Assembly: GCF_027912415.1 (NCBI RefSeq)
Contig: NZ_CP115175.1
Coordinates: forward strand, 620,001 to 684,000
DNA from: Homoserinibacter sp. YIM 151385
Lineage (GTDB): Bacteria > Actinomycetota > Actinomycetes > Actinomycetales > Microbacteriaceae
Reading direction: 5' to 3'
Length of the DNA: 64,000 nt
The translations under genes were made by a program, and so were the position numbers. Below the pieces are notes generated by a model. The model was not told where the DNA came from. It did not search any database and worked only from the letters and a program-made list of their open reading frames with translations. Of the stretch, positions 33,342-43,296 are shown piece by piece. Position 1 is the first letter of the stretch. Every line of letters starts with the position of its first letter.

Positions 33342-34883
33342 ATGCCCGTCGAGATCACCCCGGAGTTCAACCCGCTCCGGCTGCCGAGCGACCGCCGCCT
33401 CAACCGGATCGCGGGGCCCAGCGCCCTCGTGATCTTCGGGGTGACGGGCGACCTCTCGCGCAAGAAGCTCATGCCCGCCGTCTACGACCTCGCGAACCGC
33501 GGGCTGCTGCCCCCGGGCTTCGCCCTCGTCGGCTTCGCGCGCCGAGACTGGGCGGACGAGGACTTCGAGCAGGTCGTGCACGACGCGGTCAAGCAGTACG
33601 CGCGGACCCCCTTCGACGAGGAGGTCTGGCGCCAGCTCGCGCAGGGCATCCGCTTCGTGCAGGGGACCTTCGACGACGCGGCCGCCTTCGAGCAGCTCAA
33701 GTCGACGCTCGAGGGACTCGACCGGGATCGCGGCACGATGGGCAACCACGCCTTCTACCTCTCGATCCCGCCGAAGTCCTTCCCCGAGGTCACCGAGCAG
33801 CTCCGGCGCTCCGGGCTCGCGGAGCAGCGCGACGGCACCTGGAGCCGCGTGGTCATCGAGAAGCCCTTCGGCTCGGACCTCGAGACCGCACGCGAGCTCA
33901 ACGCCGTCGTCGAGTCGGTGTTCCCCGCCGACTCGGTGTTCCGGATCGACCACTACCTCGGCAAGGAGACCGTCCAGAACATCCTGGCGCTCCGCTTCGC
34001 GAACCAGCTCTACGAGCCCCTCTGGAACGCGAACCACGTGGACCACGTGCAGATCACGATGGCCGAGGACATCGGCGTCGGCGGGCGCGGCGGCTACTAC
34101 GACGGGATCGGGGCGGCACGCGACGTCATCCAGAACCACCTCCTCCAGCTCCTCGCGCTGACCGCCATGGAGGAGCCGGTCTCCTTCGACGCGGCCGACC
34201 TGCGGGCCGAGAAGGAGAAGGTGCTCTCGGCGGTGCGCCTCCCCGCGGACCTCTCGGCGGCGACGGCCCGAGGACAGTACTCCGGCGGGTGGCAGGGCGG
34301 CGAGAAGGTCCTCGGCTTCCTCGAGGAGGACGGCATGAACCCGGACTCCCAGTCCGAGACCTACGCCGCGATGCGACTCGACATCGGCACCCGGCGGTGG
34401 GCGGGCGTGCCGTTCTACCTCCGGGCCGGCAAGCGTCTGGGCCGCCGCGTGACCGAGATCGCGGTCGTGTTCAAGCGCGCGCCGCAATATCTCTTCGCCG
34501 ACAGCCAGACCTCGGCGCTCGGCGAGAACGCGCTCGTGATCCGCGTGCAGCCCGACGAGGGCGTCACGATCCGCTTCGGCTCGAAGGTCCCGGGTGCCAC
34601 CATGCAGGTGCGCGACGTCACCATGGACTTCGGCTACGGCCATGCGTTCACCGAGGCGAGCCCCGAGGCCTACGAGCGGCTCATCCTCGACGTGCTGCTC
34701 GGCGACCCGCCCCTCTTCCCGCGCCACGAGGAGGTCGAGCTCAGCTGGAAGATCCTCGACCCCATCGAGGAGCACTGGGCCTCGCTCGACGAGCAGCCCG
34801 AGCAGTACCGTCCCGGGACCTGGGGTCCCGCCTCCGCGGACGAGCTCCTCGCCCGCGACGGCCGCGTCTGGAGGCGCCCGTGA
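33342..34883 (+). CDS. zwf: Glucose-6-phosphate 1-dehydrogenase
   Basis: A 513-residue enzyme, first step of the oxidative pentose phosphate pathway, making NADPH and 6-phosphogluconolactone. The NADP site is FGVTGDLSRKKLMPAVYDLA, the substrate motif FRIDHYLGKETVQN holds the catalytic His and Lys, and EKPFGSDL precedes it. GGAAG lies upstream of the ATG. Its stop overlaps opcA by four bases; OpcA is its assembly partner. Confidence 0.97.
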   Translation: MPVEITPEFNPLRLPSDRRLNRIAGPSALVIFGVTGDLSRKKLMPAVYDLANRGLLPPGFALVGFARRDWADEDFEQVVHDAVKQYARTPFDEEVWRQLAQGIRFVQGTFDDAAAFEQLKSTLEGLDRDRGTMGNHAFYLSIPPKSFPEVTEQLRRSGLAEQRDGTWSRVVIEKPFGSDLETARELNAVVESVFPADSVFRIDHYLGKETVQNILALRFANQLYEPLWNANHVDHVQITMAEDIGVGGRGGYYDGIGAARDVIQNHLLQLLALTAMEEPVSFDAADLRAEKEKVLSAVRLPADLSAATARGQYSGGWQGGEKVLGFLEEDGMNPDSQSETYAAMRLDIGTRRWAGVPFYLRAGKRLGRRVTEIAVVFKRAPQYLFADSQTSALGENALVIRVQPDEGVTIRFGSKVPGATMQVRDVTMDFGYGHAFTEASPEAYERLILDVLLGDPPLFPRHEEVELSWKILDPIEEHWASLDEQPEQYRPGTWGPASADELLARDGRVWRRP

Positions 34884-35824
34884 TCGTCGAACTGCCCGAG
34901 ACCACGACGAGCAAGGTCTCGAAGGCCCTCGTCAAGATCCGCGAGGAGGGAGGCGCCGTCGCCCTCGGCCGCGTGCTCACCCTCGTCATCTCGACGGCGC
35001 TCGGCGAGGAGGAGGAGGCCATCGAGGCCGCCAACGACGCCTCCCGCGAGCACCCGATGCGCGTCATCGTGCTCTCGGCGGACCGGGATGCGGGCGACTC
35101 GCGGCTCGACGCCCAGATCCGGGTCGGCGGCGACGCCGGCGCGAGCGAGGTCATCGTTCTCCGCGCCCACGGCGAGGTCGCGAGCGATGAGGAGGGCCTC
35201 GTGACGGGGCTGCTCCTCCCCGACGCCCCCGTCGTCGTCTGGTGGCCGGGCGCGCATCCCCTCGATCCCGGCGACTCCGCGCTCGGCGCGATCGCGACAC
35301 GGCGCATCACGGACGCCGCCGCGACCGCCCGGCCGCTCGAGTCCCTCGCCGCGATCGCCCGCAGCTATCGTCCCGGCGACACCGACTTCGCCTGGACCCG
35401 GCTCACGCTCTGGCGCGCGCAGCTCGCCGCCGTCCTCGATCAGCCGCCGTACCAGCCGGTCGAGCGCATCGAGGTCCGCGGCTCGGACGACTCGCCCTCG
35501 ACCGAGCTCCTCGCCGCCTGGCTGCAGCTGCAGCTCGACGTCGACGTGGAGCTGCAGCTCGTCGACCACGAGGAGGGCTCGAGCGGCATCCACCGCGTGG
35601 TCCTCCATCGCGCCGCGGGGCCCATCGTCCTCGAGCGGATCCAGCCGAAGGTGGCCCGCCTCGAGCAGCCCGAGCAGCCCCGTCACGACATCTCCCTGCC
35701 GCGCCGCAGCCTCCGCGACTGCCTGGCCGAGGAATTGCGTAGGCTCGATCCCGACGACCTCTTCGGCGAGGTCGTGCAGAAGGGGCTCGACCGCCTGGGC
35801 ATCGCCGCGGCGTCCGAGTCCTGA
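34880..35824 (+). CDS. opcA: Glucose-6-phosphate dehydrogenase assembly protein OpcA
   Basis: A 314-residue protein found in actinobacteria and cyanobacteria that is needed for assembly or activation of G6PDH. It opens IVELPETTTSKVSKALVKIR and has the WWPGAHPLDP and RSYRPGDTDFAWTRLTLWR motifs typical of the family. No catalytic domain is recognised. The GTG start overlaps the zwf stop, which keeps the two subunits in step. Confidence 0.95.
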   Translation: MIVELPETTTSKVSKALVKIREEGGAVALGRVLTLVISTALGEEEEAIEAANDASREHPMRVIVLSADRDAGDSRLDAQIRVGGDAGASEVIVLRAHGEVASDEEGLVTGLLLPDAPVVVWWPGAHPLDPGDSALGAIATRRITDAAATARPLESLAAIARSYRPGDTDFAWTRLTLWRAQLAAVLDQPPYQPVERIEVRGSDDSPSTELLAAWLQLQLDVDVELQLVDHEEGSSGIHRVVLHRAAGPIVLERIQPKVARLEQPEQPRHDISLPRRSLRDCLAEELRRLDPDDLFGEVVQKGLDRLGIAAASES

Positions 35825-35843
35825 CCCGAGCAGAGGAGCACGC

Positions 35844-36644
35844 GTGACGAACGAGAGACGGGTTCTCGTCCATCCGGACAAGGAATCGCTCGCCGGGAGC
35901 GTCGCTGCACGGTTCATCACGAAGATCATCGACGTGATCGAGGAGCAGGGCCACGCGCACGTCTCGCTCACGGGCGGCACCATGGGCTCGGCCGTGCTCG
36001 AGGCGATCGCCGCGAGCCCGGCGCGCGAGAGCGTCGACTGGTCGAAGATCACCTTCTGGTGGAGCGACGAGCGCTACCTCCCGCACGGCGACCCCGAGCG
36101 CAACGACACCCAGTCGAAGGCGGCGCTGCTCGACGCGCTCGGCCTCGAGCCGGACCAGGTCAAGACCCTCCCGGCGCCGGGCGAGCACCGCACGATCGAG
36201 GAGGCCGCGCTGGCCGCCGAGCGGATGCTCGCGGAGGCCGCACCGGAGGGGGCGCCGGCTCCGCGCTTCGACGTCATGTTCCTCGGCGTCGGTCCGGATG
36301 GCCACATCGCCTCCCTCTTCCCCGAGCACGCGCAGGTGCACGAGACGGCGCGGGTCGTCGTCGCCGAGCCCGACTCCCCCAAGCCGCCCGCGGCGCGACT
36401 GTCCCTGACCCTCCCGGTGATCAACGCCGCCGAGCGGATCTGGCTCGTGCTCGCCGGCGCCGACAAGGCCGGCGCCCTCGGCCTCGCGCTCGCGGGCGCG
36501 AGCATCGGCGAGGTGCCGGCTGCCGGGGTCCAGGGACGGAAGCGGACGGTGTTCTTCGTCGATGCGGCGGCCGCCGCGGAGGTGCCGGAGGCGCTCATCG
36601 CGCCGAACCAGTACTGGACGGCCGCGCACGACATCCCGTCCTGA
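35844..36644 (+). CDS. pgl: 6-phosphogluconolactonase
   Basis: A 266-residue DevB-type lactonase that opens 6-phosphogluconolactone. SLTGGTMGSAVLEAI is the sugar-phosphate loop, WSDERYLPHGDPERN is the conserved central motif, and FLGVGPDGHIASLFPEH contains the active-site histidine. AGAGGAG precedes the GTG start. It ends the pentose phosphate operon; a strong hairpin follows. gnd is not in the operon. Confidence 0.95.
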   Translation: MTNERRVLVHPDKESLAGSVAARFITKIIDVIEEQGHAHVSLTGGTMGSAVLEAIAASPARESVDWSKITFWWSDERYLPHGDPERNDTQSKAALLDALGLEPDQVKTLPAPGEHRTIEEAALAAERMLAEAAPEGAPAPRFDVMFLGVGPDGHIASLFPEHAQVHETARVVVAEPDSPKPPAARLSLTLPVINAAERIWLVLAGADKAGALGLALAGASIGEVPAAGVQGRKRTVFFVDAAAAAEVPEALIAPNQYWTAAHDIPS

Positions 36645-36670
36645 GCGCCGGCGCGGCGGCCCTCGGGACC

Positions 36671-36714
36671 GACGAGGAAGGCCCCGGCTCTCGCGAGCCG
36701 GGGCCTTCCTCGTC
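36671..36714. terminator. Strong bidirectional terminator between pgl and rbpA
   Basis: A perfect 20-bp inverted repeat (arms 36671-36690 and 36695-36714) with a TCGC loop. It lies between the convergent pgl and rbpA genes and can serve both. It carries GGAAGG and CCTTCC inside the arms, and no T-run longer than two. Confidence 0.8.
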
Positions 36715-36735
36715 GACGTGAGGAGCTGCGGGGCG

Positions 36736-37104
36736 TCAGGCCTTCGCGGTCTCGCCCGAGCGGCGGGCGCGCAGCTGCACGAGCGCCTCCTCGAGGAGCT
36801 GCGCGGCCTCCTCCTCGCTGCGGCGTTCCTTCACGTACGCGAGGTGCGTCTTGTAGGGCTCCGACTTCTGCGACTGCGGCGGGTTCGCCTTGTCACGGCC
36901 GGCCGGGAGGCCGGTCGTCGGGCTGTCGATCACGTCGGGGATCTCCTCGTCCGGGAGATTCGCCGCGAAGTAGCGGACGGTCTCGTTGCCGGACGCGTCC
37001 CAGTAGGAGACGGCGATCCGCTCCGCGTGGAAACCGCGATCCTGCTCGCCCATCGGGCCGGAGCCAACCCGCGATCCACGGATCGCGCTGCCACCAGATG
37101 CCAC
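36736..37104 (-). CDS. rbpA: RNA polymerase-binding protein RbpA
   Basis: A 122-residue actinobacterial transcription factor that binds sigma-A-type sigma factors and stabilises the open promoter complex. The N-terminal RGSRVGSGPMGE is the polymerase-binding tail, the core is about residues 25-65, and KTHLAYVKERRSEEEAAQLLEEALVQLRARR is the linker and sigma-interaction helix (shown here only as a region). It has no cysteines, so no zinc site. It starts with a GTG after AGGAAGG. I see no SigR-type promoter. Confidence 0.93.
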   Translation of the reverse strand: MASGGSAIRGSRVGSGPMGEQDRGFHAERIAVSYWDASGNETVRYFAANLPDEEIPDVIDSPTTGLPAGRDKANPPQSQKSEPYKTHLAYVKERRSEEEAAQLLEEALVQLRARRSGETAKA

Positions 37105-37190
37105 GGTGGTGTCCTTCCTCGGGTGCCGCGCGAGTCGCGGCGGTGCTGTGGGGTGCTACGTGATTCGGCGCGCTACGTGCCGCACGGCGC

Positions 37191-37448
37191 TCAGACGGCG
37201 CCGCCGCCGTCGAACTTCGTGATGAGCCCGAGCACGACGATGCACGAGACCCACACGATGCCGAGGATGACCGTGATGCGGTTCAGGTTACGCTCCGCGA
37301 CACCCGATGCGCCGAGGTTCGAGGTGACGCCGCCGCCGAACATGTCGGAGAGACCGCCGCCGCGACCCTTGTGCAGGAGGATGAGCAGCGTCAGCAGGAG
37401 GCTCGTGACGCCGAGCAGCACCTGGATGACGACCTGGAGGATTTCCAC
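37191..37448 (-). CDS. secG: Preprotein translocase subunit SecG
   Basis: An 85-residue membrane subunit of the SecYEG channel. Two helices (about 4-24 and 55-76) flank a cytoplasmic loop with HKGRGGGLSDMFGGG, the SecG signature. It starts with a GTG after AAAGG. The position after tpiA is conserved in actinobacteria. A TATGAT box upstream suggests extra transcription independent of the glycolytic genes. Confidence 0.95.
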   Translation of the reverse strand: MEILQVVIQVLLGVTSLLLTLLILLHKGRGGGLSDMFGGGVTSNLGASGVAERNLNRITVILGIVWVSCIVVLGLITKFDGGGAV

Positions 37449-37484
37449 GGAGAACCTTTCGCATCGGCCGAACGGCCGGGGTAC

Positions 37485-37490
37485 ATCATA
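37485..37490 (-). promoter_or_regulatory. -10 box of secG
   Basis: TATGAT on the minus strand in the 66-base tpiA-secG gap. The leader then contains CGGCCG-AA-CGGCCG at 37465-37478, a small palindromic hairpin. Confidence 0.45.
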
Positions 37491-37514
37491 ACCGCTGGGA
37501 GGACTCCCGGCGCG

Positions 37515-38303
37515 TCAGACCACGTGCTTCTGATAGCGCACGATCGCGGAGAACTCCTCCAGCTGGAGGCTCGCGCCGCCGACGAGCGCGCCGTCGACGT
37601 TCGGCTGCCGCATGAAGCCCGCGATGTTGCCCGACTTCACCGAGCCGCCGTAGAGCACGCGGGTCGACTCGCCCGCCTCCTCGCCGAGCAGCTCGGCGAC
37701 CACGGGACGCAGCGCCGCGCAGACCTGCTCGGCCTGCTCCGCGGTCGCCGCCTGGCCGGAGCCGATGGCCCAGACGGGCTCGTAGGCGACCACGACCTCC
37801 TTGCCCTGCTCGGCACCGCCGAGTGCGGTCCGGAGCTGGGCGACCGGCACGGCACTCGGACCGTGCTCCTCGAGGTCCTCCGCGGTCTCGCCGACGCAGA
37901 TCACGGGGACGAGCCCGTGCTTGTGCGCCGCAGCCACCTTCGCCGCCACGAGCTCGTCGGTCTCGCCGTGGTACTGGCGTCGCTCCGAGTGGCCGATGAT
38001 GACGTAGCCGGCTCCGAGCGCGGAGAGGAACGCGCCCGAGATCTCGCCCGTGTAGGCGCCCGAGTCGTGCGCCGAGAGATCCTGGCCGCCGAAGGCGATC
38101 TCGTACTTGTCGGCGCTGACGAGCGTCTGCACGCTGCGCAGGTCGGTGAACGGCGGGAAGACCGCCACCTCGACCGCACCGTAGTCGTGGTTCGCGTCCT
38201 TGAGCGCCCACTCGAGCTTCTGGAGGAACGCGATCGACTGCAGGTGGTCGAGGTTCATCTTCCAGTTGCCCGCGATGAGCGGGCGACGGGTCGTGGTGTT
38301 CAT
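37515..38303 (-). CDS. tpiA: Triosephosphate isomerase
   Basis: A 262-residue glycolytic enzyme. It begins MNTTTRRPLIAGNWKMNLDH with the catalytic Lys in GNWKMN, the electrophile His in IIGHSERRQ, and the base Glu in VVAYEPVWAIGSG. The ATG at 38303 overlaps the pgk stop as ATGA and is preferred to an ATG four codons earlier, which would lie deeper in pgk. Confidence 0.97.
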   Translation of the reverse strand: MNTTTRRPLIAGNWKMNLDHLQSIAFLQKLEWALKDANHDYGAVEVAVFPPFTDLRSVQTLVSADKYEIAFGGQDLSAHDSGAYTGEISGAFLSALGAGYVIIGHSERRQYHGETDELVAAKVAAAHKHGLVPVICVGETAEDLEEHGPSAVPVAQLRTALGGAEQGKEVVVAYEPVWAIGSGQAATAEQAEQVCAALRPVVAELLGEEAGESTRVLYGGSVKSGNIAGFMRQPNVDGALVGGASLQLEEFSAIVRYQKHVV

Positions 38304-39520
38304 GCTGACTGCCATCCGAGGACCTCCAGGCCGGGAAGCTGCTTGCCCTCCAGGAACTCGAGGCTGGCGCCTCCGCCCGTGGAGATGTGACCGAACTGCG
38401 CGTCCTCGAATCCGAGCGCGCGCACGGCGGCGGCGGAGTCGCCGCCGCCGACGACGCCGAGGCCGGAGACCTCGGTGAGCGCCTGGGCGACCGCCTTCGT
38501 GCCCGCCGCGAAGGGCGCGAGCTCGAAGACGCCCATGGGGCCGTTCCAGAAGACGGTCGAGGACGCCGCGACGATCTCCGCGAACCGCGCGGCGGTCTCG
38601 GGCCCGATGTCGAGACCGAGTCCGGAGGCGCCGAAGGGGGTCTCCTCGATGCCGTCGGCGGGACGCACCATGTGCTCCGTGTCGGCGCCGAACCTCGACG
38701 CGACCACGACATCCGTCGGCAGCACGATCTCCACGCCGCGGCGCTCGGCCTCGGCCAGGTAGCCGCGCACGGTGTCGATCTGATCCGCCTCGAGCAGGCT
38801 GGATCCCACCTTGTGGCCCTGCGCCGCGAGGAAGGTGAAGAGCATGCCGCCGCCGATGAGCAGCGAGTCGACCCGCGGGAGCAGATGCTCGATGACCCCG
38901 AGCTTGTCGGAGACCTTGGAGCCGCCGAGCACGACCGCGTAGGGGCGCTCCGGGCTCTCGGTGAGCCGATCGAGGACCTCGAGCTCGCGGGCGATGAGGA
39001 GACCTGCCGCACTCGGCAGGGCCTCGGCGAGCTCGAACACGCTCGCCTGCTTGCGGTGCACGACGCCGAAGCCGTCGGACACGAGGACGTCGCCGAGCTC
39101 CGCGAGCTCGCGTGCGAAGGCCTCGCGCTCGCCCGCGTCCTTCGAGGTCTCCCGCGCGTCGAAGCGCAGGTTCTCGAGGAGCAGGACGCCGTCCGCCGGG
39201 AGGCCGGCGACGGCATCCCGAGCCTCCTCCCCGACCGTGGTCGAGGAGAAGGACACGGGCTTGCCGAGGAGCTCGCTGAGCCGCTGCGCGACCGGCGCGA
39301 GGCTGTACCGCGCGTCGGGCGCGCCGTCGGGCCGCCCGAGGTGGGACATGGCCACGACCCGCGCACCCGCCGTCAGGAGGGCGTCGATCGTCGGGACGGA
39401 CGCGCGCACGCGCCCGTCATCCGTGATGACGCCCTCCTTCAGCGGGACGTTGAGGTCGCAGCGCAGGAGGACCGTCGTGCCCGAGAGCTCGCCGAGGCTC
39501 TCGATGGTGCGCAGCGTCAT
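38300..39520 (-). CDS. pgk: Phosphoglycerate kinase
   Basis: A 406-residue two-domain kinase making ATP from 1,3-bisphosphoglycerate. VLLRCDLNVPLKEG and HLGRPDG are the substrate motifs; LGGSKVSDKLGV and the ATP-binding GGGDSAAAVR are in the C-domain. It lies 30 bases after gap and overlaps tpiA by four bases, so gap-pgk-tpiA is a single operon. Confidence 0.97.
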   Translation of the reverse strand: MTLRTIESLGELSGTTVLLRCDLNVPLKEGVITDDGRVRASVPTIDALLTAGARVVAMSHLGRPDGAPDARYSLAPVAQRLSELLGKPVSFSSTTVGEEARDAVAGLPADGVLLLENLRFDARETSKDAGEREAFARELAELGDVLVSDGFGVVHRKQASVFELAEALPSAAGLLIARELEVLDRLTESPERPYAVVLGGSKVSDKLGVIEHLLPRVDSLLIGGGMLFTFLAAQGHKVGSSLLEADQIDTVRGYLAEAERRGVEIVLPTDVVVASRFGADTEHMVRPADGIEETPFGASGLGLDIGPETAARFAEIVAASSTVFWNGPMGVFELAPFAAGTKAVAQALTEVSGLGVVGGGDSAAAVRALGFEDAQFGHISTGGGASLEFLEGKQLPGLEVLGWQSA

Positions 39521-39550
39521 GCTGTCGGATCCCGGGGTGCGTTCCGGCGC

Positions 39551-41294
<1,744 letters not shown>

Positions 41295-41354
41295 CGTTCA
41301 TCTCTCCTAGAGGTTGATCCCCGCATGGCATCCGCCACGCCGGGCGACGCTCCG

Positions 41355-41360
41355 AGCCTA
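41355..41360 (-). promoter_or_regulatory. -10 box of sodA
   Basis: TAGGCT on the minus strand, with a leader of about 54 bases containing AGGAGAG. Confidence 0.5.
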
Positions 41361-41428
41361 TCGAGGACGGGGGCGGCGGCGCCGGGCCGGGGTCCGGGAT
41401 GACGCCGCGTGTCAGCGGATGCGGAGGC

Positions 41429-42406
41429 TCACTCCGCCAGCTCGGGCGGGAGTCCCGCATCCGTGCCGGGGATCCCCTCGTCGGAGGCCTTCTTGTCGGC
41501 CATCGCGAGGAGGCGCCGGATGCGGCCGGCGACGGCATCCTTCGTCATGGGCGGATCGGCGTGGTGGCCGAGCTCGTCGAGGCTCGCATCGCGATGCGCG
41601 AGCCGCAGGTCGCCCGCGTACTTCAGGTGCTCGGGCACCTCGTCGCCGAGGATCTCGAGCGCGCGCTCGACGCGGGCGCACGCGGCGACGGCGGCCTGCG
41701 CGCTGCGGCGCAGGTTCGCGTCGTCGAAGTTCACGAGCCGGTTCGCGGTCGCGCGCACCTCGCGGCGCTGCCGCAGCTCCTCCCACGCGGCGACCGTCGC
41801 ATCCGCGCCCATGAGCCGGAGGATCGCGCCGATCGCCTCGCCCTCGCGGACGACGACGCGGTGCACGCCGCGCACCTCGCGCGCCTTCGCGGGGATGCGG
41901 AGGCGGCCCGCCGCGCCGACGAGCGCCATCGCGGCCTCGTTGCCGGGGCAGACGATCTCGAGCGCCGCGGAGCGGCCGGGGTCCGTGAGGCTGCCTGCCG
42001 CGAGGAAGGCCCCGCGCCAGACGGCGGCGAGATCCTCGCGGTTGCCGGTCGTGAGGCGGTTCGGGAGGCCGCGGATCGGCCGGCGGCGGGCGTCGAGGAG
42101 CCCCGTCTGACGGGCCAGGGTCTCGCCCCCCTCGACGACGCGCACCAGGTACGCGGGCCCCTTCCGGGCGCCGCCCGCGGAGATCATGGTCGCCTCGCTG
42201 CGGACGCCGTAGAGCTCGGCGAGATCCTTGCGGACCCGGCGCGCGATCTGCGGCGAGTCGACCTCCGACTCGACCGCGATCCGCCCCGAGATGATGTGGA
42301 GGCCGCCGGAGAAGCGCAGGATCGTCGCGAGCTCCGCCGCCCTCACCGTCGTCTTGCCGACCTCGATTGCGGTCAGCTCCTGCTTGACGTCGGCGGTCAG
42401 TGCCAC
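41429..42406 (-). CDS. whiA: DNA-binding protein WhiA
   Basis: A 325-residue regulator with a LAGLIDADG-like N-terminal part and a C-terminal helix-turn-helix, conserved in Gram-positives; in Streptomyces it controls sporulation division genes. [14 protein letters not shown] opens the protein, [11 protein letters not shown] is the degenerate endonuclease motif, and [20 protein letters not shown] is in the HTH. The GTG at 42406 is chosen because GGAGAGG lies just before it; an ATG at 42424 overlapping the rapZ stop is the alternative. yvcK is missing between rapZ and whiA. Confidence 0.95.
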   Translation of the reverse strand: MALTADVKQELTAIEVGKTTVRAAELATILRFSGGLHIISGRIAVESEVDSPQIARRVRKDLAELYGVRSEATMISAGGARKGPAYLVRVVEGGETLARQTGLLDARRRPIRGLPNRLTTGNREDLAAVWRGAFLAAGSLTDPGRSAALEIVCPGNEAAMALVGAAGRLRIPAKAREVRGVHRVVVREGEAIGAILRLMGADATVAAWEELRQRREVRATANRLVNFDDANLRRSAQAAVAACARVERALEILGDEVPEHLKYAGDLRLAHRDASLDELGHHADPPMTKDAVAGRIRRLLAMADKKASDEGIPGTDAGLPPELAE

Positions 42407-42420
42407 GCGATCCTCTCCTG

Positions 42421-43296
42421 TCATTCGCGGCCGAGGTCGCGATGCTTGACGCTGGCGGCGACTCCGGGGATCTCACGGAATCTGCGGGCCAGCTCCTCGG
42501 CGAGCGCGACGGAACGGTGCTTGCCGCCCGTGCATCCGATAGCGATCGTAGCGTGCCGCTTGTTCTCACGACGGTACCCCGCGAAGACCGGGACCAGCGC
42601 CTGCAGGTAGCCGTCGAGGAAGGCCTCGGCGCCCTCCTGCGCGAGCACGTACTCGCTCACCTCGAGGTCGCGGCCCGTCCCCGGGCGCAGCTCCGGCACC
42701 CAGAACGGGTTCGGCAGGAAGCGCGCGTCGGCCACGAGATCGGCGTCCGTGGGCATGCCGTACTTGAAGCCGAAGCTCTGCACCGTGAGCCGGAGCGCGT
42801 CGTCGTCGGCCTCGCTGAAGCGCTCGACGATGCGGTTCGCGAGCTGGTGGATGTTGAGCTCGGAGGTGTCGATGATGAGGTCGCTCTCGCTGCGCAGCTC
42901 GCGGAGCATCGACCGCTCCGTCGTGATGCCGTCGAGGAGCGTGCCGTCGCCCTGGAGCGGGTGCGGGCGCCGGACCTGCTCGAAGCGCCGCACGAGGGCC
43001 GCGTCGGTGGCATCGAGGAACAGGATGCGGACCGTCGCGTCGCGGCGGAGCGACTCGAGCGTCGCCTCGACGTCCCGGAACAGGGCGCCGCCGCGGACGT
43101 CCATGACGGCGGCGATGCGGGGCATGGCCTCGGCGGAGGCGCTCGCGAGGTCGACGAGCGGGCGCAGCATCTGCGTCGGCAGGTTGTCGACGACGTACCA
43201 GCCGACGTCCTCGAGCGCCTTCGCGACGGTCGAGCGGCCGGCGCCCGACATGCCGGTGACGAGCAGCATCTCGCGTGCGGTGTCGTTCTCGGTCAT
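42421..43296 (-). CDS. rapZ: RNase adapter protein RapZ (YvcJ family ATPase)
   Basis: A 291-residue P-loop protein. Walker A is [11 protein letters not shown], and [10 protein letters not shown] and [10 protein letters not shown] are the family motifs. The C-terminal domain carries [20 protein letters not shown] and the [18 protein letters not shown] signature. In E. coli RapZ directs RNase E to small RNAs; in actinobacteria the target is unknown. Its ATG overlaps the uvrC stop and its stop adjoins whiA, giving uvrC-rapZ-whiA coupling. Confidence 0.96.
   Translation of the reverse strand: MTENDTAREMLLVTGMSGAGRSTVAKALEDVGWYVVDNLPTQMLRPLVDLASASAEAMPRIAAVMDVRGGALFRDVEATLESLRRDATVRILFLDATDAALVRRFEQVRRPHPLQGDGTLLDGITTERSMLRELRSESDLIIDTSELNIHQLANRIVERFSEADDDALRLTVQSFGFKYGMPTDADLVADARFLPNPFWVPELRPGTGRDLEVSEYVLAQEGAEAFLDGYLQALVPVFAGYRRENKRHATIAIGCTGGKHRSVALAEELARRFREIPGVAASVKHRDLGRE

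Noticed and set aside
38304-38315. A tpiA start four codons earlier
   Set aside because: The ATG at 38303 overlaps the pgk stop as ATGA, a coupling used repeatedly in this window, and fits the usual length better.
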